Shown here: piece by piece, positions 1-8,460 of the stretch
How positions within the stretch are numbered: the first letter of the stretch is position 1
Layout of the letters: each line of letters opens with the position of its first letter
Source of the DNA: an uncultured Nitrosopumilaceae archaeon
GTDB taxonomy: Archaea > Thermoproteota > Nitrososphaeria > Nitrososphaerales > Nitrosopumilaceae
DNA length: 23,599 nt
Reading direction: 5' to 3'
Assembly (NCBI GenBank): GCA_937875805.1
Contig: CALFHG010000066.1
Location: forward strand, 1 to 23,599
Notes under the pieces: generated by a model
Seen by the model: the letters and a program-made list of their open reading frames with translations, nothing else
Database searches by the model: none
What the model was told of the DNA's origin: nothing
Made by a program: the position numbers and the translations under genes

Positions 1-416
1 GCTGCAAATGCAAACATGGAAACAATTCCAGGAATTACACTAATCTCCATATCAGGATAATTTTCTTTAAGATCTTTGTGCATGTATATCCAAGTACTAT
101 ACAGATAAGGATCACCTACAGTAAGATAGACAACATTCTTTCCAGTCAATACAGTTTCAGCCATTATTTTGGCATTTTTTTTCCATGTAGCTTCAAGAAT
201 ATCTCTATCCTTTGTCATTGGAAAGATTAGCTTTACAATTTTTTGATTTTTAGATTTGTCAATTATTGGTGAAACAACAGCAAGTGCAATACTTGGCCTG
301 TCTTCATTTGAAGCAGGACACATTATGATATCAGCATTTTGAATTGCCTTGACTGCCTTTACAGTAAGTAATTCAACATCTCCAGGACCTACTCCTATTC
401 CAATTAAACCAGGCAT
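1..416 (-). CDS. cbiL: Cobalt-precorrin-2/precorrin-2 C20-methyltransferase, 3' part outside the window
   Basis: I translated this by hand from an ATG at 416 on the minus strand; the frame stays open to the window edge (about 138 codons), so the C-terminal part is missing. The N-terminus reads MPGLIGIGVGPGDVELLT, the SAM-binding glycine-rich start of tetrapyrrole methylases. Later come a GDPYLYSTW segment and VIPGIVSM, both typical of the CbiL/CobI branch. In that family the enzyme methylates C20 of precorrin-2 or cobalt-factor II in corrin ring synthesis, in the cytoplasm. It lies 36 bp downstream of cbiT on the same strand, so co-transcription is likely. Tetrapyrrole methylase membership is near certain; the C20 assignment rests on the GDPxxY region and the cbiT neighbour. 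Confidence 0.85.
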   Translation of the reverse strand, partial: MPGLIGIGVGPGDVELLTVKAVKAIQNADIIMCPASNEDRPSIALAVVSPIIDKSKNQKIVKLIFPMTKDRDILEATWKKNAKIMAETVLTGKNVVYLTVGDPYLYSTWIYMHKDLKENYPDMEISVIPGIVSMFAFA

Positions 417-452
417 GAAAAATAGGGTTTTCTTCCTAATTAAAAATCTAGA

Positions 453-1043
453 TTAGATCCTAGTAGCAGATATGATAGTCACAGGATTTCTTGCAAGCAT
501 CATAGTTCCAGTGCTGGTTTTTCTGCTCTTAGATATGGTAACTTGAGTAATATCAACTGATTCAAACTGTAATTTCTCTAATACTTGTAACACAGAATAC
601 AATGTCTCAATTAGGATTGTTCCTATTACGATTCTACCTCCAGATTTTAATTTGTTTTCAGAGAGTTCAACTATTTCTCTAGTATCTCCACCTGTTCCAC
701 CAATGAAAATTGTATCAGCTTTTTCAAATTCTAAAATTTTCTCTTTGGCATTACCATGAATTACAGAAATATTTGGTAGGCCAAATTTTTCAATATTCTT
801 TTTTGTTAATTCTATAGCATTTTCATCATAATCAACTGCCAATACTTTACCTGTTGATTCTATTTGTAATGCAGCTTCAATAGAGATAGAACCACTCCCA
901 CATCCAATATCATAAACAATCTGTCCTGGTTTTAATCGGGCTTTACTAATTTGAATTACTCTTACTTCTTCTTTTGTTATAGGAACTTTTTCTGCTCTCT
1001 CAAACTCTTCATCAGGAATGCCCGGTGTTTTAAAATTCCACAT
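453..1043 (-). CDS. cbiT: Cobalt-precorrin-6B C15-methyltransferase (decarboxylating), CbiT subunit
   Basis: This 196-residue protein has the usual length and layout of stand-alone archaeal CbiT. Near the N-terminus it has GIPDEEF and VPITKEEVR (residues 8-28), which are family signatures. A class I SAM-binding motif follows, VYDIGCGSGSIS at 43-54, and an acidic motif II near VLAVDYDENA. In the anaerobic cobalamin pathway CbiT methylates C15 and decarboxylates the acetate side chain at C12 of the corrin ring. It starts with ATG at 1043, 28 bp after the stop of a small membrane protein gene and 36 bp before cbiL, which suggests one minus-strand transcription unit. Thaumarchaeota are known cobalamin producers, which fits. 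Confidence 0.93.
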   Translation of the reverse strand: MWNFKTPGIPDEEFERAEKVPITKEEVRVIQISKARLKPGQIVYDIGCGSGSISIEAALQIESTGKVLAVDYDENAIELTKKNIEKFGLPNISVIHGNAKEKILEFEKADTIFIGGTGGDTREIVELSENKLKSGGRIVIGTILIETLYSVLQVLEKLQFESVDITQVTISKSRKTSTGTMMLARNPVTIISATRI

Positions 1044-1071
1044 TTACTATTACCACTTTTTAATATCTAAA

Positions 1072-1551
1072 TTAGATGTTAATTGCATTAGTGGTACTTC
1101 CTAAATGAGTCAATGTGTAACTTACAATCCATGAAAACAAGTATAGGAAAACATAGCTACCAATAGCTTGTGTGACAACTTTTTTCCTATCAGATGATGG
1201 TAATTGCATTTTCATTCCTTTGGCAACTATTACACTTGCAAAAAATATTACAATCATAAATCCAATTGATGCCCATCTTCTATCTTCACCCTCAATGCCT
1301 CCAAAGAGGAAAGTTGCTGCAGTTCCTGCAATTATAGCCAAAGCAATACGCATCCAAAATAATGTATTTAATTTCTTATCTTTTTCACTTTTCTCAGCAA
1401 CACTTACTGGTGGTTCACCTGAAGGATTATCTGAAATAGGTTCAGAATTTTCTATTTCTGGAGTAGGTGTTGAAATTTCTTCTACAGAGTCCTTTTTAGA
1501 ATTATTAGGATCAATCGTAGGTTCAGATATTTTCTTTTTGAATTTTGCCAA
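1072..1551 (-). CDS. Small three-helix membrane protein, possibly EMC6-like
   Basis: The protein has 159 residues. Residues 1-60 are polar, rich in Pro, Ser, Glu and Lys, and probably disordered in the cytoplasm. Three hydrophobic helices follow at about 66-84, 93-111 and 128-147. The spacing, an Arg at the start of the first helix (MRIALAIIAG), a charged loop before the third helix (DRKK) and the aromatic third helix (SYVFLYLFSW) resemble EMC6, the small subunit of the ER membrane protein complex. That resemblance is by eye only. No enzymatic motif is visible. It starts with TTG at 1551, with a TATA-like box 34-41 bp upstream, and probably leads the operon containing cbiT and cbiL, though a role in cobalamin synthesis is not implied. 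Confidence 0.75.
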   Translation of the reverse strand: MAKFKKKISEPTIDPNNSKKDSVEEISTPTPEIENSEPISDNPSGEPPVSVAEKSEKDKKLNTLFWMRIALAIIAGTAATFLFGGIEGEDRRWASIGFMIVIFFASVIVAKGMKMQLPSSDRKKVVTQAIGSYVFLYLFSWIVSYTLTHLGSTTNAINI

Positions 1552-1584
1552 GGTAAATTTCTAGCGTGACTCAAGCAGACCATG

Positions 1585-1592
1585 TTTAATAT
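1585..1592 (-). promoter_or_regulatory. TATA box for the minus-strand membrane protein-cbiT-cbiL unit
   Basis: The minus strand reads ATATTAAA here, centred about 37 bp upstream of the TTG at 1551. That would give a short leader of about 8-12 nt. It lies in the 105-bp gap between divergent genes. Confidence 0.45.
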
Positions 1593-1625
1593 CTTTGGTC
1601 AAAGTTTGAGGATATCAAAGCAAGA

Positions 1626-1637
1626 GTATAATTTTAG
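1626..1637 (+). promoter_or_regulatory. TATA box for the RqcH/NEMF gene
   Basis: GTATAATTTTAG is centred about 26 bp before the ATG at 1657. This is the spacing expected for a leaderless archaeal transcript and supports 1657 over the in-frame ATG at 1582, which lies upstream of the box. Confidence 0.6.
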
Positions 1638-1656
1638 ACAAGAAACTAGGTTAGTT

Positions 1657-3603
1657 ATGGCTCTAGCAGGGATAGAATTACGATATTTAGTTGATACAAT
1701 TACAGAACAGGTTCAAGGATACTATATCAGCAATATTTATGGAATTACAAAAGATAGCATTCTCTTCAAACTTCATCATACAGAAAAAAGCGATCTATTC
1801 ATGATGATTTCAACATCAGGTGTTTGGTTAACTACAGTAAAAATAACTCAAATGGAACCTAATAGATTACTCAAAAGATTACGAAGTGATCTACTTAGAT
1901 TAAAATTAAAAAAAATAGAACAGATTGGTGCAGAAAGAATTGCATATTTTACTTTTGAAGGATTTGGCAAAGAGTTTGTTTTGGTAGGTGAATTCTTTGG
2001 AGATGGTAATATTTTACTTTGTAATAATGAGATGAAAATTCTTGCATTACAGCATTCAATAGATGTTAGACATAGAAAATTAAGTGTAGGATTAGAATAT
2101 GCTCAACCACCAAGCAGTGGGCTAGATATTTTTAATTTGAAAGAGTCAGATTTTGATGAACTTAAAATAACAGATTTAGTTGCTGCAAAATGGTTTGGAA
2201 GAACTTTGGGTTTACCAAAAAAATATGTTGAAGGGGTTTTTGAAATTGCAGGAATTGATGGAAAACGAATTGGAAATTTATTATCTAAAGAAGAAATAAA
2301 TAAAATTTTTGAGACTATAAAAAAAATTGTTTCAGATGTGATATCAGGAAATCATAAAGCTGTAATAGTTAGAAATGAAAAAATTGAGGTTCTTCCTCTA
2401 AAATTAGGAAAACTGGAAGGAGAAGTGACAGATGCAAATAGTTTCATCGAAGGATTAGATACTACATTTACTGAAAATATTATCAAAAAAGGAAAATCAG
2501 TACAATCAAGTGGTTCAGACAAAAAAATTAAAGATTTACAAACACAAATCTCTGAGCAAGAAAAAGCTATTGAAACTGTAAAAGAAAGATCAAAAAATAT
2601 AACAAATGTTGCAAATTCTCTTTTTGAAATGGTATCAAAAGGAATAGGATCAATTGATGAAAACTCTGCCCAAGAAATTTTAGCAAAGAATAATGCAAAA
2701 TTAATCAGTGAAAAAGGAATATCATTAATGGTAATCCAAGATGAAAAAATAAAAATAAATATAAAATCTCCTCTTCAATCAATTGCTTCAGCATTATTTA
2801 ATGAAGCAAAAAAACAATCAGGTGCAATCGCTTCCATTCAATCAATTAAAGAGAAAACAGAGAAAAAGCTAGAAAAGTTTGAAAGTAAAACAGAGGCAGA
2901 AAAAGATCTAATTGTAGTTACAGAAATCAGAAAGAAAAACTGGTATGAAAGGTATAGGTGGTTCTTTACATCTGACGGATATCTTGCAATCGGTGGAAGA
3001 GATGCTGCATCAAATTCTGCTATAGTTAGAAAACATTTGGAAAAAAATGATAAAATATTTCATGGAGATATTTTCGGTTCACCATTTTTTATCATTAAAG
3101 ATGCTGAAAATACGCCTGATAGAAGTATGAATGAAATTGCACATGCAACTGTTTGTTTTAGTAGAGCCTGGAGAGAAGGGTTGTATGGTGTAAGTGCTTT
3201 TTGGATTCATCCTGAGCAAGTAAAAAAATCAGCACCAAGCGGAGAATTTCTTCCAAAGGGCTCATTCACCATAGAAGGACAAAGAAATTTTATCAAATCA
3301 GAGACACTTCGACTAGCTGTTGGAATTATGCCAATTAATGATGATTATGTGTTAACCTGTGGTCCTCCAGAGCCAATTAAAAAAAATTCTCTATGCTATG
3401 CAATAATTGAACCAAATGGAGTAGGTATGGCAGAAGCTGCTAAAAAAATAAAATTAGAATTTTCCAAAATGTTTGAAGATGTTACAAGAAAAATACACAT
3501 AGATGAATTTGTACGTGCAATACCAGCTGGTACAACTCAGATAGTACAAGTAGGTATTGGAGATTCTCACCAAAAAAATATTATTGATAATGAATTTGAT
3601 TAA
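1657..3603 (+). CDS. rqcH: NEMF/Rqc2/RqcH-family ribosome quality control protein (NFACT domains)
   Basis: I chose the start at 1657 because the family begins with MxLxGIELRYLV and a TATA box sits 26 bp before it; an in-frame ATG at 1582 would add 25 unrelated residues. The 648-residue product has an NFACT-N domain (about 1-250), a helical/coiled-coil middle (about 285-425) and an NFACT-R (DUF814) domain from about 428, with NWYERYRWFFTSDGYL, GGRDAASN and HGDIFGSPF. Family members bind obstructed 60S/50S subunits and recruit tRNA to add C-terminal tails to stalled nascent chains. The tRNA-contacting Asp-Arg pair of bacterial and yeast homologues corresponds to Glu93-Arg94 here (GAERIAYF). The 3' end overlaps the convergent dehydratase small-subunit gene by 23 bp. 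Confidence 0.92.
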   Translation: MALAGIELRYLVDTITEQVQGYYISNIYGITKDSILFKLHHTEKSDLFMMISTSGVWLTTVKITQMEPNRLLKRLRSDLLRLKLKKIEQIGAERIAYFTFEGFGKEFVLVGEFFGDGNILLCNNEMKILALQHSIDVRHRKLSVGLEYAQPPSSGLDIFNLKESDFDELKITDLVAAKWFGRTLGLPKKYVEGVFEIAGIDGKRIGNLLSKEEINKIFETIKKIVSDVISGNHKAVIVRNEKIEVLPLKLGKLEGEVTDANSFIEGLDTTFTENIIKKGKSVQSSGSDKKIKDLQTQISEQEKAIETVKERSKNITNVANSLFEMVSKGIGSIDENSAQEILAKNNAKLISEKGISLMVIQDEKIKINIKSPLQSIASALFNEAKKQSGAIASIQSIKEKTEKKLEKFESKTEAEKDLIVVTEIRKKNWYERYRWFFTSDGYLAIGGRDAASNSAIVRKHLEKNDKIFHGDIFGSPFFIIKDAENTPDRSMNEIAHATVCFSRAWREGLYGVSAFWIHPEQVKKSAPSGEFLPKGSFTIEGQRNFIKSETLRLAVGIMPINDDYVLTCGPPEPIKKNSLCYAIIEPNGVGMAEAAKKIKLEFSKMFEDVTRKIHIDEFVRAIPAGTTQIVQVGIGDSHQKNIIDNEFD

Positions 3604-3967
3604 ATTCAGTATCAAAAGAAATTTTCATTCCATTTTTAATTGAAGAGAATTCTTCATCACTAATTGTAATTAATGGAATATTTGCCAGTGCACATCCAGT
3701 AGCTACTGTAAGATCAACTTTTTTACAAATCATTGCAAGAGGTGCTGCTTGGTTTGATTTTATTGAATAAATGGTATATGCACCAACACTACTTCCTACG
3801 CCGGATGGGAAAACAAGAACGATATCTTTGAGTGATTTTTGATACAAATCATGATTTTCATCACTAATAATTCCAGTTTTTTTATCAACTGTACCTAAAA
3901 AATTAATTGGTTTCTCAGATTTTAAAACAATTCCTTCCACTTTTCCTGAAACTAGAATTTTTTTCAT
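3581..3967 (-). CDS. Phosphomevalonate dehydratase small subunit (DUF126/AcnX swivel domain)
   Basis: The 128-residue protein matches the small, swivelling aconitase-X domain: VSGKVEGIVL near the start, a FPSGVGSSVGAY segment at 53-64 carrying the conserved serine loop, and an ATGCALANIPLI segment toward the end. With the large subunit it forms the dehydratase that converts mevalonate 5-phosphate to trans-anhydromevalonate phosphate in the archaeal variant of the mevalonate pathway, feeding isoprenoid lipids. Its start codon overlaps the stop of the large-subunit gene by 4 bp (3964-3967), so the two are probably translationally coupled. Its 3' end overlaps the convergent rqcH by 23 bp. A generic AcnX hydratase is the alternative, but the split-subunit form in an archaeon favours the mevalonate role. 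Confidence 0.88.
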   Translation of the reverse strand: MKKILVSGKVEGIVLKSEKPINFLGTVDKKTGIISDENHDLYQKSLKDIVLVFPSGVGSSVGAYTIYSIKSNQAAPLAMICKKVDLTVATGCALANIPLITISDEEFSSIKNGMKISFDTEFNQIHYQ

Positions 3968-5118
3968 CTTGTCTCATCTTCAACTATTTGTAATAATGGT
4001 TTTAGATTAACACCAACACCATTAGAATTTTTAAGATAAAATGCACCTTTGATACTGTTTGTAGTAACTGCATCAACATTGTCTTTACTAATTAATGGAG
4101 ACAAGCATGTACAACAATCAGAAAGAATTTCACAACCTGCACGTTCCAGTTCAGCAGTATATCCAATTTTTGTTGATTGTTCCTTTACGGTACGAGGCAT
4201 AAACACCATACATCTTTTCTGAAAAGAACGACCCTTTAGTTTGCCAGCAAGATCAGAAATTTCATCTAATCCCAATTGAGGACTGCCAAGTGTAATGATG
4301 TCACCTTTTTCTGCAGTGTTGAGTTCATCATGAACATTTTGCATTTCTTTTTCATCAAAATCAATTTTTTCACAATCAGAATTACCTTCTCCGAAGATAA
4401 ACTTGGCACAAGTTCCTGATGTTCCCATTCCTCCACACATTGCTTTGGTTTGTCTTTTATCCATCTCGTCTAGTCCAGAAATGTTTACAGATGTATCTCC
4501 AACTTTTCCTGCAAAAAATCCCAACATTCCATATGTCAATTCATTTGGATTTTTTACTTTCATTCGAATTGTAATGTTTGGATCGTCTTCTTTTCTTAGA
4601 GAAGAGTTTGGACTTTTTCCAACAATTGCACTTGCAAGTGCACTAAATGCACTTTCTTTGTTTGTTTTTAAATTGTCATACGAGTTTGCATGAATTGCAG
4701 CATTACTTTCAGCAAATGCAACTTGTGTTCCATCTTTTGGAATATCAAATATTTCATAAGGAATGCATGAAAAAGAGGGAATAACCCCCATTGTCTCATA
4801 TGAATTTCTAATAGATAGTTGTTTTGAGATAAAATTTTCATCTAATCCATACTTTGATACATTGTCAATATCAAATCCCATTGGATTTAGAGTTGTTTTT
4901 ACTTTGACTCTTGCATGTTTACTAATTCCTGATAGAAATTCTTCACCTGCATCACCAATGGTATTATAATTTACACCTGAAAGATGGGCCCATTCTATTG
5001 GAATTAGTTTCTCAGCATCAGTTGCCTCACCTGTTGCAACAAGAATCCTATATGCCATTTGCTGAATTTCTCCGTGTTCACCTTTTAGTGCAGATTCTTC
5101 TTCTTTAGTTAATTCCAA
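3964..5118 (-). CDS. Phosphomevalonate dehydratase large subunit (aconitase X catalytic, DUF521)
   Basis: The 384-residue protein is a full-length aconitase-X catalytic subunit. Visible family segments are LKGEHGEIQQMAYRIL at 11-26, HLSGVNYNTIGDAG at 45-58 and TTLNPMGFDID at 75-85. Candidate iron-sulfur or active-site cysteines are C118 (SFSCIPY), C228 and C237 (MCGGMGTSGTC) and C335, C336 and C338 (SDCCTCLSPL). Family members bind an Fe-S cluster and dehydrate mevalonate 5-phosphate together with the small subunit, whose gene follows with a 4-bp overlap. The enzyme is cytoplasmic and supplies isoprenoid precursors. The ATG at 5118 is 31 bp from the start region of the divergent endonuclease III gene, so both promoters share a very short interval. 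Confidence 0.92.
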   Translation of the reverse strand: MELTKEEESALKGEHGEIQQMAYRILVATGEATDAEKLIPIEWAHLSGVNYNTIGDAGEEFLSGISKHARVKVKTTLNPMGFDIDNVSKYGLDENFISKQLSIRNSYETMGVIPSFSCIPYEIFDIPKDGTQVAFAESNAAIHANSYDNLKTNKESAFSALASAIVGKSPNSSLRKEDDPNITIRMKVKNPNELTYGMLGFFAGKVGDTSVNISGLDEMDKRQTKAMCGGMGTSGTCAKFIFGEGNSDCEKIDFDEKEMQNVHDELNTAEKGDIITLGSPQLGLDEISDLAGKLKGRSFQKRCMVFMPRTVKEQSTKIGYTAELERAGCEILSDCCTCLSPLISKDNVDAVTTNSIKGAFYLKNSNGVGVNLKPLLQIVEDETR

Positions 5119-5140
5119 CAGAATTATTTTGTTATTACAG

Positions 5141-5148
5141 TTATAATA
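5141..5148 (+). promoter_or_regulatory. TATA box for endonuclease III
   Basis: TTATAATA is centred about 29 bp before the ATG at 5174. It almost touches the in-frame TTG at 5150, which is therefore unlikely to be the start. Confidence 0.5.
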
Positions 5149-5173
5149 CTTGTACGTAGTTTTTCAGTTGGAA

Positions 5174-5824
5174 ATGAAAAGAATACTTTCTGGAATGACA
5201 AATACAATGAATGCAGTAAAGCCTCCAAGAATTACAGCATTAAGGGATCTTCATGATGCAGAAACTGGTCCATTTAGTATTTTAATTGGAACAATATTAT
5301 CTGCAAGAACTAAAGATGAAGCTACAACAAAAGCAGTCAAGGAACTATTCTCAAAGTATAAAAATCCCAAAGAATTAGCTGCTGCAAAAATTAAAGATAT
5401 AGAAAAAATAATAAAATCAATTGGATTTTTTCATGTAAAATCTAAAAGAATTATTGAAGTTGCACAGATAATTCATACAAAATACAAAGATAAAGTTCCA
5501 GAGGACTTGGATACTTTGATACAATTGCCAGGTGTTGGAAGAAAAACTGCAAATTGCGTTCTAGTATATGCATTTGAAAAACCAGCAATTCCAGTTGACA
5601 TTCATGTTCATCGAATTTCAAATAGACTAGGATTAGTTGATACAAAAAATCCAGAAGATACAGAACAAGAATTAATGAAAAAAATACCAAAAAAATACTG
5701 GATTGATATTAATGATACTTTTGTAATGTATGGGCAAAATATTTGCAAGCCAATTTCACCAATGTGTTCAGTATGTAAAATTAAAAATAATTGTAAATTT
5801 TATAAATCTAAGAGCGCTTCTTAG
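5174..5824 (+). CDS. nth: Endonuclease III (base excision repair DNA glycosylase/AP lyase)
   Basis: The 216-residue product has the full bifunctional Nth architecture. A helix-hairpin-helix motif LPGVGRKTANC lies at 118-128 with the Schiff-base lysine K124. The catalytic aspartate is D142 (PVDIHVHR). A C-terminal [4Fe-4S] loop has C191, C198, C201 and C207 in the classic C-x6-C-x2-C-x5-C spacing. The enzyme removes oxidised pyrimidines and nicks the abasic site. I prefer the ATG at 5174 to the in-frame TTG at 5150 because a TATA-like box ends at 5148. The gene is monocistronic, divergent from the dehydratase genes, and its last 17 bp overlap the convergent secreted-protein gene. Confidence 0.95.
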   Translation: MKRILSGMTNTMNAVKPPRITALRDLHDAETGPFSILIGTILSARTKDEATTKAVKELFSKYKNPKELAAAKIKDIEKIIKSIGFFHVKSKRIIEVAQIIHTKYKDKVPEDLDTLIQLPGVGRKTANCVLVYAFEKPAIPVDIHVHRISNRLGLVDTKNPEDTEQELMKKIPKKYWIDINDTFVMYGQNICKPISPMCSVCKIKNNCKFYKSKSAS

Positions 5825-6476
5825 TTAGAACTAATACTCCAACTAAAACTCCTACAGCTGCTGCAATATAAAATGGAAACAATGCAAATTTGTTCTTTGC
5901 AGGATCACCTGATAAAAGTTCAATTATCATACTACCAGAACTTACTCCAGGAGGATCAGTTGAGCCCTCTTTTCCATAAACAGAATACGAATCAATTGCA
6001 AATTGGCCTATATCCAGATTAGTAACTACTATTCTTGCTCCATTATTCACAGTTAGTCCTGCTCTATCAGTGTATGATATGATAGATTTTGCTTGAGGAT
6101 ACCAACCTCTGTCTAAATCACGATGAACTACAATGTATCCTTCTTTTGGAGTTTGGACTGCAACCCAAAACTTGTAATCAGGTCCAGATCCCATTCCTAC
6201 TTCAATAAATTCATCATCTGTGGCTTGATCATATATTCTTAAAACTGCATTTCCATTTGGATTTGCATATAGTAGATTGTTATCAATTGTTACTTGCCAG
6301 CTAACACTATGAATATCATCTAGAACTATAATTGGCGCTTCACGTAGTACAATATTGAATTCATCTGAAGGAATTTCTAAAGTATCAATGATTAGTGATG
6401 GATTATTTGGTTCTTGAGCAAATGCAGGAGATATAAAAATTCCTGCAAGTAAAATTATTGTAAAGAGATACTTCAC
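5808..6476 (-). CDS. Secreted or membrane-anchored extracellular protein, unknown function
   Basis: The 222-residue protein has an N-terminal signal peptide (residues 1-20, hydrophobic core YLFTIILLAGIFIS, likely cleavage after AFA-Q). A beta-rich extracellular region of about 170 residues follows. Near the C-terminus is one transmembrane helix (FYIAAAVGVLVGVLVL) and a basic tail KKRS. The layout predicts a protein anchored at its C-terminus and facing outward, as is common for thaumarchaeal envelope proteins. I do not recognise the extracellular domain. The gene begins 30 bp after sat and is on the same strand, so it may be read from the cysH-sat promoter, although a role in sulfur metabolism is not evident. 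Its 3' end overlaps nth by 17 bp. Confidence 0.85.
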   Translation of the reverse strand: MKYLFTIILLAGIFISPAFAQEPNNPSLIIDTLEIPSDEFNIVLREAPIIVLDDIHSVSWQVTIDNNLLYANPNGNAVLRIYDQATDDEFIEVGMGSGPDYKFWVAVQTPKEGYIVVHRDLDRGWYPQAKSIISYTDRAGLTVNNGARIVVTNLDIGQFAIDSYSVYGKEGSTDPPGVSSGSMIIELLSGDPAKNKFALFPFYIAAAVGVLVGVLVLTKKRS

Positions 6477-6506
6477 AAGCTAGAACAAATTTGATTGAAT
6501 AAAAGT

Positions 6507-7649
6507 CTAATCAACAAATGGTTTTGGATGTTCCAAAATCACTTTAGCTACTTCTGGTCTTAGAATAAATTCTGATGGTGCCTGACCATTTTGAATCATT
6601 TCTCTTAGTGCAGTTCCACTAATTTGTTCTTTAACATCATCACCATGTGGACATGCTTTTGGAGTTGTGTATGTTAGACATTTCTTACAATAGAAGAATG
6701 GAGGGAAGAATACTGGAGAAATTTCTAACTCTGGATAATCATCAAATATTTTTTGTGCAGCCATTGGATCATAGAACTTTCCAACACCTGCATGGTCTCG
6801 TCCTATAATGATATGAGTACAACCATAGTTTTGTCTCATGATTGCATGATGTATTGCCTCTTTTGGACCTGCATACTTCATTTGAGTATGTAATGTTCCA
6901 AGTTGACATCTATTTTCAGGATAGTATAATTTTATCATAGTTTCATAGCATTTTACAATTACTTCATCTACAAAGTCACCAGACTTTTTCTTTCCAATGA
7001 TTGGATTAACAAATACACCATCACGTGTTGTAATGGATGTCTTTTGTAGCATTTCATGTGCTACATGTGGTGGATTTCTGGTCTGGAATGCACAGATAGT
7101 CTTCCAACCTGCTTTAACAAAAGATTCTCGTGTTTGAATTGGAGTTAATCTATTTTTTCTAATTTCAGTATCATTTGGTCTTTGAATGTAATCAATTTTT
7201 CCGCCAACTAAATAATCTTTCATTGACAATGTTTGTGTTACACCTGGATGTGATGGGTCATTAGTTCCATAAACTCCTTGGACAGTTTTTTCTTTATCAA
7301 AAGAAAATGTTTCCTCAACATGTAATATTGCAACTCCAGTTCCATCTGGATTCTTTAATAAAACATCTCTTGATTCTTTCATTTTAGAAGCAGTTTCTTC
7401 ATCTACATCAAGTACAATTGGAATGGTCCAAGCTAGATTATTAGCTAGTCTTCCACGTGATACAACACTTTCAAAGTCTTGTTGTCCTAAAAATCCCTCC
7501 AAGGGACTAAAAATCCCATCTGCAATGTTTTCAACATCATTTGCAAGATCTTCACTAATTGTAATTGAGAATAATCCAGTTGGATCAATTTTGGTAAATC
7601 TGTTTACTAGTACTCCACCATGTGGTTTAATTGAATCATTTTCTGACAT
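6507..7649 (-). CDS. sat: Sulfate adenylyltransferase (ATP sulfurylase)
   Basis: The 380-residue protein is a typical single-domain archaeal/bacterial Sat. The nucleotide-binding motif [10 protein letters not shown] is at 189-198, [13 protein letters not shown] starts at 283 and a [10 protein letters not shown] segment lies at 165-174. A zinc site is likely at C321, C324, C333 and H335 (CKKC, ACPHGD). The enzyme makes adenosine 5'-phosphosulfate (APS) and pyrophosphate from ATP and sulfate. No APS kinase domain is fused, which agrees with direct APS reduction by the upstream cysH product, whose gene lies 13 bp before this ATG on the same strand. I expect assimilatory use, since no dissimilatory sulfur genes are in the window. 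Confidence 0.97.
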   Translation of the reverse strand: MSENDSIKPHGGVLVNRFTKIDPTGLFSITISEDLANDVENIADGIFSPLEGFLGQQDFESVVSRGRLANNLAWTIPIVLDVDEETASKMKESRDVLLKNPDGTGVAILHVEETFSFDKEKTVQGVYGTNDPSHPGVTQTLSMKDYLVGGKIDYIQRPNDTEIRKNRLTPIQTRESFVKAGWKTICAFQTRNPPHVAHEMLQKTSITTRDGVFVNPIIGKKKSGDFVDEVIVKCYETMIKLYYPENRCQLGTLHTQMKYAGPKEAIHHAIMRQNYGCTHIIIGRDHAGVGKFYDPMAAQKIFDDYPELEISPVFFPPFFYCKKCLTYTTPKACPHGDDVKEQISGTALREMIQNGQAPSEFILRPEVAKVILEHPKPFVD

Positions 7650-7662
7650 GATAAATTCTCTA

Positions 7663-8376
7663 TCAGGGGTCTATATGAAGGCCACACTCTTTGTTGCCTT
7701 CTTGTTCCCACCACCATCTACCTGCTCGAATATCTTCTCCAGGTTTTATTGCTCTAGTACATGGCTCACATCCAATGCTTGGAAAGCCTTTATCAAGCAG
7801 ACTGTTGTAAGGCAGATTATTTTTTTTAATATACTCTTGAACTTGATCCCAAGTCCAATCAACAATTGGATTTATTTTTAAAATTCCGCCATGTCCATGG
7901 TCTAGTTGAAAGATAGTAACATTTTCACGATTTTTAGTTTGATCACGTCTTAATCCAGTTATCCAACCATCCAATGTGCTCAGCATTTTATTCATTGGAT
8001 GTACTTTACGAATTTCACAACAGAGTTTTCTGTTATCTATATTTTCATAGAATAGATTGATTCCTTTATCATGAACCATATCTTCAACTTCTTTTGTGTC
8101 AGGAAATAGAATTTCGATTAAAATATTGTACTTTTTACTAACAATATCAATAATATCATAGGTTTCTTGTGGTAATCGCCCAGTATCAAGTGTAAAGAAT
8201 CTAAATTTTGGGTTAATTTTTAACATAATATCCATAACTACTGCATCTTCAGCACCAAAGCTTGATGCTTTAGCAACTTTAGGATGAAGATTCTCTGAAA
8301 CCCATTCTAATGCATCCTTAGCAGTTTTAATTTTTGAGTTTAGTTCATCTACTTGTTCTTGTGTGAATTTTGTCAC
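7663..8376 (-). CDS. cysH: Adenylylsulfate (APS) reductase, CysH family with Fe-S cysteines
   Basis: The 237-residue protein has an adenylyl-binding SSFGAEDAV motif at 38-46, a [11 protein letters not shown] segment at 63-73, an Fe-S cysteine pair C119-C120 (KLCCEIRKV) and a second pair C203/C206 (GCEPCTR). It ends with the catalytic ECGLH (C231). The double-cysteine plus CxxC set marks [4Fe-4S] enzymes that reduce APS rather than PAPS. The product is sulfite, using thioredoxin-type reductant. The gene starts with GTG at 8376, preceded by a TATA box on the minus strand, and is followed 13 bp later by sat. A sulfite reductase is not in the window. Confidence 0.95.
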   Translation of the reverse strand: MTKFTQEQVDELNSKIKTAKDALEWVSENLHPKVAKASSFGAEDAVVMDIMLKINPKFRFFTLDTGRLPQETYDIIDIVSKKYNILIEILFPDTKEVEDMVHDKGINLFYENIDNRKLCCEIRKVHPMNKMLSTLDGWITGLRRDQTKNRENVTIFQLDHGHGGILKINPIVDWTWDQVQEYIKKNNLPYNSLLDKGFPSIGCEPCTRAIKPGEDIRAGRWWWEQEGNKECGLHIDP

Positions 8377-8396
8377 ATTTTCACTATGATTATTAG

Positions 8397-8404
8397 TTTT
8401 ATAT
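8397..8404 (-). promoter_or_regulatory. TATA box for the cysH-sat operon
   Basis: The minus strand reads ATATAAAA, centred about 25 bp before the GTG at 8376. The position implies a leaderless transcript starting with GTG. Confidence 0.55.
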
Positions 8405-8426
8405 TGATTACCTAAAGTTTTGTCCT

Positions 8427-8437
8427 AAATTATAAAC
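8427..8437 (+). promoter_or_regulatory. TATA box for the ThiI-like gene
   Basis: AAATTATAAAC is centred about 29 bp before the ATG at 8461, consistent with a leaderless or nearly leaderless transcript. It is back to back with the cysH promoter. Confidence 0.55.
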
Positions 8438-8460
8438 AAGTAGAATTCAAAATAGAAAAT

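Noticed and set aside
1172..1564. 130-codon plus-strand ORF opposite the small membrane protein
   Set aside because: It mirrors the minus-strand gene, and the minus-strand product has the more natural membrane protein composition and operon context.
1582..1656. 25-residue N-terminal extension of the RqcH/NEMF protein
   Set aside because: Family members start at the MALAGIELRYL position, and a TATA box at 1626-1637 lies between the two candidate starts.
7423..7881. 152-codon plus-strand ORF opposite sat and cysH
   Set aside because: It lies antisense to two enzymes with complete catalytic motifs and has no recognisable domain.
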